Notes under the pieces: generated by a model
What the model was told of the DNA's origin: nothing
Databases searched by the model: none
Seen by the model: only the letters and a program-made list of their open reading frames with translations
Shown here: one piece after another, positions 5,594 to 8,586 of the stretch
How positions within the stretch are numbered: position 1 is the first letter of the stretch
Layout: each line of letters begins with the position of its first letter
NCBI GenBank assembly: GCA_902796045.1
Contig: CADBNQ010000098.1
Span: forward strand, 1-8,586
Direction: 5' to 3'
Length of the DNA stretch: 8,586 nt
From: an uncultured Lachnospiraceae bacterium
Lineage (GTDB): Bacteria > Bacillota > Clostridia > Lachnospirales > Lachnospiraceae
Position numbers and translations under genes: made by a program

Positions 5594-6893
5594 TCACAAG
5601 TTGTCTGTAGTATTTAAAGAAATCCACTCCCCGGTCTCCCATACTGTCCGGATGCCACTGGATGCCGTAGACAGGAAGGCTGGTATGTTCTATGGCCTCA
5701 ATGTGCTCGTCTTCTTCATCCCACTGGGTGGCAGTCAGGCCTTCTCCCAGCTGGTCCACACACTGATGGTGGTAATGATAGACAGATTCGCTGGTGCCCA
5801 GCATGGGATAGAGCCATGAGTCTCTGTCGATCTTCACAGTCCTGTACTTTTTGTGCCAGCCGGGAATATGCTGGTCAATTGTTCCGCCAAAGGCAACGTT
5901 GACCACCTGACATCCACGACAGACACCCAGAACAGGTTTCTTCTCCTCGGCAAACATTTTGACCGCTTCTATCTGCAGTTCATCGACAGCAATATCGGTC
6001 CCGTAAGTATGTTTATCCCTTTCGGCACCGTAAAGCTCCGGTGTGATATTGTGTCCGCCAGGTATGACCAGAGTGTCATAATCCGACACGACAATATCCT
6101 CCAGCTTATCTACCCTTTTCACCTCAAAGCCCGCTTTTTTGAGATATTTTACCATCCTTACCGCGCTCTTGGTCTTGTGGTCGGCCACCAGCACCTTGGG
6201 GACTATCTGGACATAAGTATCCATCAGTTCCCTGACCCTTTTCCTGGTCAGGACTGCATTTTCACTGTATTCCAGAAAAGGCTGCATGCTTCCGCCTTCC
6301 ATCTCCTTACCGGCCTCTCTGACAGCCTGCTCTTTCTGCTTAGACCACTCCCTTTGTTCCTCAGTCAGCGCTTCCATCTCTTTCTGATCCAGATTCTCTT
6401 TCAGCCAGGACCAGACCCGGCTCAGCAGATTGTTCCAGTTTTCACAGTTTGCTGCTGCGGCCTGATTCATGGACTGCTGATCCATTGATACTGTATCAAG
6501 CCTCAGGTTGATCTCATCCGATTTGACCCTGGTCTTTTCATAAAGCAGGATCAGCTCCTCCCTGGTCAGCGTTTCCTGCCCTGCAGCCTCCTGTCCTGTC
6601 GTCTCCTGCGCTGACTTCTGCTCTGCCGACTTCTGCTGTGTCGTCTCCTGTTCCGGACTCTGCCCTGACTTCTGCTGGGTCGTCTCCTGTTCCAAACCCT
6701 GTCCTGCCTTCTGCTCAGTTGTCTCCTGCTCCGGCTTCTCTGACGTTTTCTTCCCTGTGTCCTGTACTTCCTGCTTTGATCCTGCGGCCTCGTCAGCTGC
6801 CGCTTCATTCCTCCGGCATCCGCTCTGGCCTAAAAGGAGCAAGAGGATCATCACTGAAATCAGGAACAGGTCCATTGTCCTTCTGTAAGACAT
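5577..6893 (-). CDS. Putative lipoprotein: LprI-like domain fused to a C26 (gamma-glutamyl hydrolase/PuuD-like) amidotransferase-fold domain
   Basis: The 438-residue protein starts at 6893, 5 nt after GGGAGGTCGGAG. Residues 1-25 are a basic N-end plus hydrophobic stretch, then GQSGC; Cys26 is the likely lipidated residue, though Gln at -3 is atypical. Residues about 30-108 are a Glu/Gln/Thr-rich linker with a 13-residue repeat. Residues about 115-227 match LprI/DUF1311: EEQREWSKQKE, EMEGGSM and LTRKRVREL. Residues about 232-438 form a C26 domain with VIPGGHNITPELYG, the nucleophile Cys325 in GVCRGCQ, YHYHHQ, and QWHPD (His414, Asp416 where Glu is usual). Known C26 enzymes cut gamma-glutamyl bonds, e.g. 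in folate polyglutamates or gamma-Glu-GABA. Its location outside the membrane suggests a cell-wall or extracellular gamma-glutamyl substrate, but this is inference. It is the fourth gene of the minus-strand cluster. Confidence 0.85.
   Translation of the reverse strand: MSYRRTMDLFLISVMILLLLLGQSGCRRNEAAADEAAGSKQEVQDTGKKTSEKPEQETTEQKAGQGLEQETTQQKSGQSPEQETTQQKSAEQKSAQETTGQEAAGQETLTREELILLYEKTRVKSDEINLRLDTVSMDQQSMNQAAAANCENWNNLLSRVWSWLKENLDQKEMEALTEEQREWSKQKEQAVREAGKEMEGGSMQPFLEYSENAVLTRKRVRELMDTYVQIVPKVLVADHKTKSAVRMVKYLKKAGFEVKRVDKLEDIVVSDYDTLVIPGGHNITPELYGAERDKHTYGTDIAVDELQIEAVKMFAEEKKPVLGVCRGCQVVNVAFGGTIDQHIPGWHKKYRTVKIDRDSWLYPMLGTSESVYHYHHQCVDQLGEGLTATQWDEEDEHIEAIEHTSLPVYGIQWHPDSMGDRGVDFFKYYRQLVIEYYQ
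6599..6732. repeat. Tandem repeat in the lipoprotein linker (39-bp period)
   Basis: The core TCGTCTCCTG recurs at 6599, 6641 and 6680, and as TTGTCTCCTG at 6719, giving spacings of 42, 39 and 39 bp. On the coding strand it encodes 13- or 14-residue units built around QETT with Q, E, K, S and G. Unit number could vary between strains by slippage, changing only linker length because the period is a multiple of three. Confidence 0.8.
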
Positions 6894-6925
6894 CTCCGAC
6901 CTCCCATCTGCTCATGATGTTCTAC

Positions 6926-7105
6926 TTACAGGATGATCTCATCTTCCTCTTTTTTCTTCTGCGCAGCCAGAATCTTACCGGCTTCTTCTTCCGTCAGATT
7001 ACCTTCTTCCAGAAGCTTGTCATAGTCTCTGGTGCTCCTGGTAAGGTTGTTCCCGAGAAATACTTTGGCCACCTGCTCATCGAGTCTGCCGATCACTACT
7101 CCCAT
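6926..7105 (-). CDS. Small charged protein of unknown function in the cluster
   Basis: This 59-residue protein is not one I recognise. The ATG at 7105 is chosen because AGAAAGGA (7124-7117) pairs well with the 16S 3' end and sits at a suitable distance. A longer in-frame ATG at 7117 lies within that site and would add four residues. The C-terminal half, with DKLLEEGNLTEEEAGKIL followed by a Lys/Glu-rich tail, loosely resembles SHOCT-type short helical domains; that similarity is weak. No signal peptide or membrane segment is visible. It lies 19 nt after the nuclease stop codon and 32 nt before the lipoprotein start, so it is probably co-transcribed with both. It could be a partner or regulator of either one. 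Confidence 0.6.
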   Translation of the reverse strand: MGVVIGRLDEQVAKVFLGNNLTRSTRDYDKLLEEGNLTEEEAGKILAAQKKKEEDEIIL

Positions 7106-7124
7106 ATCTTTTACCATCCTTTCT

Positions 7125-7673
7125 TTAAGTCCGGATACCGAACCTCTCTATGATCTCTTCCCGGCCCCACAGATCCACATCATTCTGTCTGGCCAGTTTG
7201 CGGGCACTTCTGGTGAAGTGGCTGTTGGTCACCACCATAGCCTTGTCCGCCTTATAATAAGCCACTGCTCCTGCCGCCTCCTGGACTGCTGCCAGGCCTA
7301 CATTCTTATCATATCGCTTAGCCTGCACCACGATCTTCTCTCTTCTTTTCTTCAGGAGAAGGTCTGCGCCATAATCATGGCTGGCCTCTGTCTCTGCCAC
7401 TTTGTAGCCCTGGTGCCTGAACTGGGCGGCAAGATACTGTTCAAAAGCCTTTCCGCTGAGCCTGTCTATCCTGCTGATCTTCATATGCAGGTAGCGAAGA
7501 TAGCAGAAACGCCTGATAAAAAGAACCAGAAAAACAGCACAGCATAAAGACCAGAAACCTGTCTCTGCCGGCTTCCGGCTGACGTAGCAGCTGTAGCCTT
7601 TATAATAAGAGAAGGCCATGACAGCCGGAAATACATAGATCAATATATCAAAGTGACTGCTTCTGTTCTTCAT
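7125..7673 (-). CDS. Membrane-anchored Mrr-like restriction endonuclease-fold protein
   Basis: The protein has 182 residues. Residues about 9-25 and 40-57 are two hydrophobic membrane segments. The rest is an Mrr_cat-type nuclease domain: SGKAFEQYLA (73-82, with Glu78), DYGADLLL (100-107, catalytic-type Asp104), VVQAKRY (115-121, with Gln117 and Lys119), and VTNSHFTRSARKLA near the end. The D-x12-QxK pattern is intact, so it may cut DNA with a metal ion. Mrr family members act on modified or foreign DNA, but many short membrane-linked ones have no known role. No methylase or separate specificity gene adjoins it. It starts 10 nt after the rRNA methyltransferase stop, with a weak site (AGATAGAAG) before the ATG, which points to one operon or coupled translation. 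Confidence 0.85.
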   Translation of the reverse strand: MKNRSSHFDILIYVFPAVMAFSYYKGYSCYVSRKPAETGFWSLCCAVFLVLFIRRFCYLRYLHMKISRIDRLSGKAFEQYLAAQFRHQGYKVAETEASHDYGADLLLKKRREKIVVQAKRYDKNVGLAAVQEAAGAVAYYKADKAMVVTNSHFTRSARKLARQNDVDLWGREEIIERFGIRT

Positions 7674-7683
7674 CTTCTATCTG

Positions 7684-8586
7684 TCAGCTCCTTCTCCATC
7701 CGGCGGGAATCTTATTTTTCAGGATCCCTTTCACCAGCCGGCCCCATCCGACCGGGTAGTCCCCGGCAAGGACCAGATACCAGCCTTTTTCCTCCTGCCT
7801 TTCAGAATATGGTCCGGTCTCCCATCGGATGCTCTCACCACGAAGAAAGGACAGCAGCCTCTCATCATCAGGCGCGAAACTGATGGTCCTGTCGTACTGG
7901 TCTGCCTTCAGGGCCAGGGCAAATGCCTGGGCCGGCTCAAAACGTTTCTTCTTCAGATCACCCAGATAGAGTCCCTTTCTGAGAAAACGGAGTCCTCCGC
8001 CGCAGACAGAGTCTTCAGGGGCAAGACAAACTTTATTCCCCCGGATCTCAGGATCCCTGCGAAAACCAGTTCCTCTGACATGGGCCAGAAAGTCTGCCAG
8101 AGAAGACAAAGCCTCTTGATCATCCTTGTCTGCTCTCTTTCGGCCGCGGGAAAAGCCGGCGGCATGATGCCGGTCAGACGGCGGCAAGGTGGACTCTTCC
8201 CTGGCAGCAGTATCTTTTTTCTTCCTGAGCAGAGCCATAAAATGTCCTTCCCCTGCCATGCGATGCGGCCAGATCCTGCGGCACATCAGGCAGTCTTTAT
8301 GATACTGCGCATCACCGAAAGACAGGATGCCCGGAGAGAAACCCTCATAATCGTCCATGGGGATCAGGTCCATCTCAGGCTTTTGCGAAAGGAGATGGGT
8401 GATCACACCTTCATTCTCCTCCGGTGCAAAGGTACAGGTAGAATAGAAGAGCAGACCGCCGGGCTTCAGCATATCTGCAGCACTGAGGATGATCTCCCGC
8501 TGGATGGCAGAAAACCAGTCCGGTCCCTTCTCCCTCCAGGAATCCATGACTGCCGGATTCTTCCTGAACATTCCTTCTCCTGAACA
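7684..8586 (-). CDS. rsmF: RsmF/YebU-type rRNA (cytosine-5) methyltransferase, 5' part outside window
   Basis: The frame is open through base 8586 and covers 300 residues. The first Met codon at 8571 is internal: the codons before it read C-S-G-E-G, the motif IV PCSGEGMFRK whose Cys releases the product. LKPGGLLFYSTCTF follows, with the nucleophile Cys of motif VI at residue 51 of the visible part. The next part, with EENEGVI, closes the SAM-dependent NOL1/NOP2/Sun fold. The C-terminal ~140 residues match the PUA-like extension of this group: KGLYLGDLKKKRFEPAQAFALALK, then a GW(G)RLVKGILKNKIPAGWR ending. Enzymes of this group methylate C residues of 16S rRNA using SAM. A charged linker, about residues 120-155 of the visible part, separates the domains. 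The exact rRNA site cannot be told. Confidence 0.92.
   Translation of the reverse strand, partial: CSGEGMFRKNPAVMDSWREKGPDWFSAIQREIILSAADMLKPGGLLFYSTCTFAPEENEGVITHLLSQKPEMDLIPMDDYEGFSPGILSFGDAQYHKDCLMCRRIWPHRMAGEGHFMALLRKKKDTAAREESTLPPSDRHHAAGFSRGRKRADKDDQEALSSLADFLAHVRGTGFRRDPEIRGNKVCLAPEDSVCGGGLRFLRKGLYLGDLKKKRFEPAQAFALALKADQYDRTISFAPDDERLLSFLRGESIRWETGPYSERQEEKGWYLVLAGDYPVGWGRLVKGILKNKIPAGWRRS

Noticed and set aside
6566..6808. Arg/Ser-rich 80-codon frame on the same strand as the lipoprotein gene.
   Set aside because: It is an out-of-frame reading of the Glu/Gln repeat linker; the low-complexity composition follows from the repeat.
8569..8571. ATG at 8571 as the start of the rRNA methyltransferase.
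   Set aside because: It lies inside the conserved PCSGEGMFRK motif and the frame is open beyond it, so the true start is outside the window.
1..8586. CRISPR arrays, tRNA or rRNA genes, insertion sequences, phage or attachment sites.
   Set aside because: Scanning by eye found no regularly spaced repeats outside the lipoprotein linker, no transposase or integrase motifs and no tRNA-like cloverleaf.

Overview
This window looks like chromosomal DNA from an anaerobic, low-to-mid GC Firmicute, most likely a Lachnospiraceae-type Clostridium relative. The evidence is AGGAGG-type ribosome binding sites, sigma-A style promoters, an acetyl-CoA acetyltransferase carrying a Clostridium-like Rex operator, an LctD/GlcD-type lactate dehydrogenase, a clostridial LprI-like domain and an HPr homologue lacking the catalytic histidine. 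The species cannot be fixed from the sequence. I see no rRNA, tRNA, CRISPR array, transposase or phage gene.

Left part (1-1852): a minus-strand FAD-linked dehydrogenase (GlcD/LctD type, cut by the left edge) is divergent from a small plus-strand HPr-like gene. The 306 bases between them hold a promoter for each gene, a perfect inverted repeat just downstream of the glcD promoter, an 11-bp direct repeat, and a strong hairpin in the HPr-like leader. Next comes thl (1953-3137), with an extended -10 promoter, a near-consensus Rex (NADH/NAD+ sensor) operator and a strong terminator. That terminator directly abuts a predicted membrane protein gene (3219-3902) with lysoplasmalogenase (YhhN/TMEM86) features.

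Right part (3924-8586): all genes are on the minus strand. In transcription order they are an RsmF/YebU-type rRNA m5C methyltransferase (5' part outside the window), a membrane-anchored Mrr-like nuclease, a ~59-residue charged protein, a putative lipoprotein and glucose-6-phosphate isomerase (pgi). The first four are separated by 10 to 32 nt and are probably one operon. pgi has its own promoter, whose -35 box lies inside the end of the lipoprotein gene.

The most unusual gene is the lipoprotein (5577-6893). It joins an export signal, a Glu/Gln-rich repeat linker, an LprI-like (lysozyme-inhibitor, DUF1311) domain and a class I glutamine-amidotransferase-like C26 (gamma-glutamyl hydrolase/PuuD) domain with a visible Cys-His-Asp set. 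An exported C26 enzyme fused to an LprI domain suggests a cell-envelope role; this is inference. Physiologically, the left half concerns NADH-linked carbon flow (lactate oxidation, acetyl-CoA condensation, HPr/Crh-like signalling). The right half mixes housekeeping genes with the envelope/nuclease cluster.
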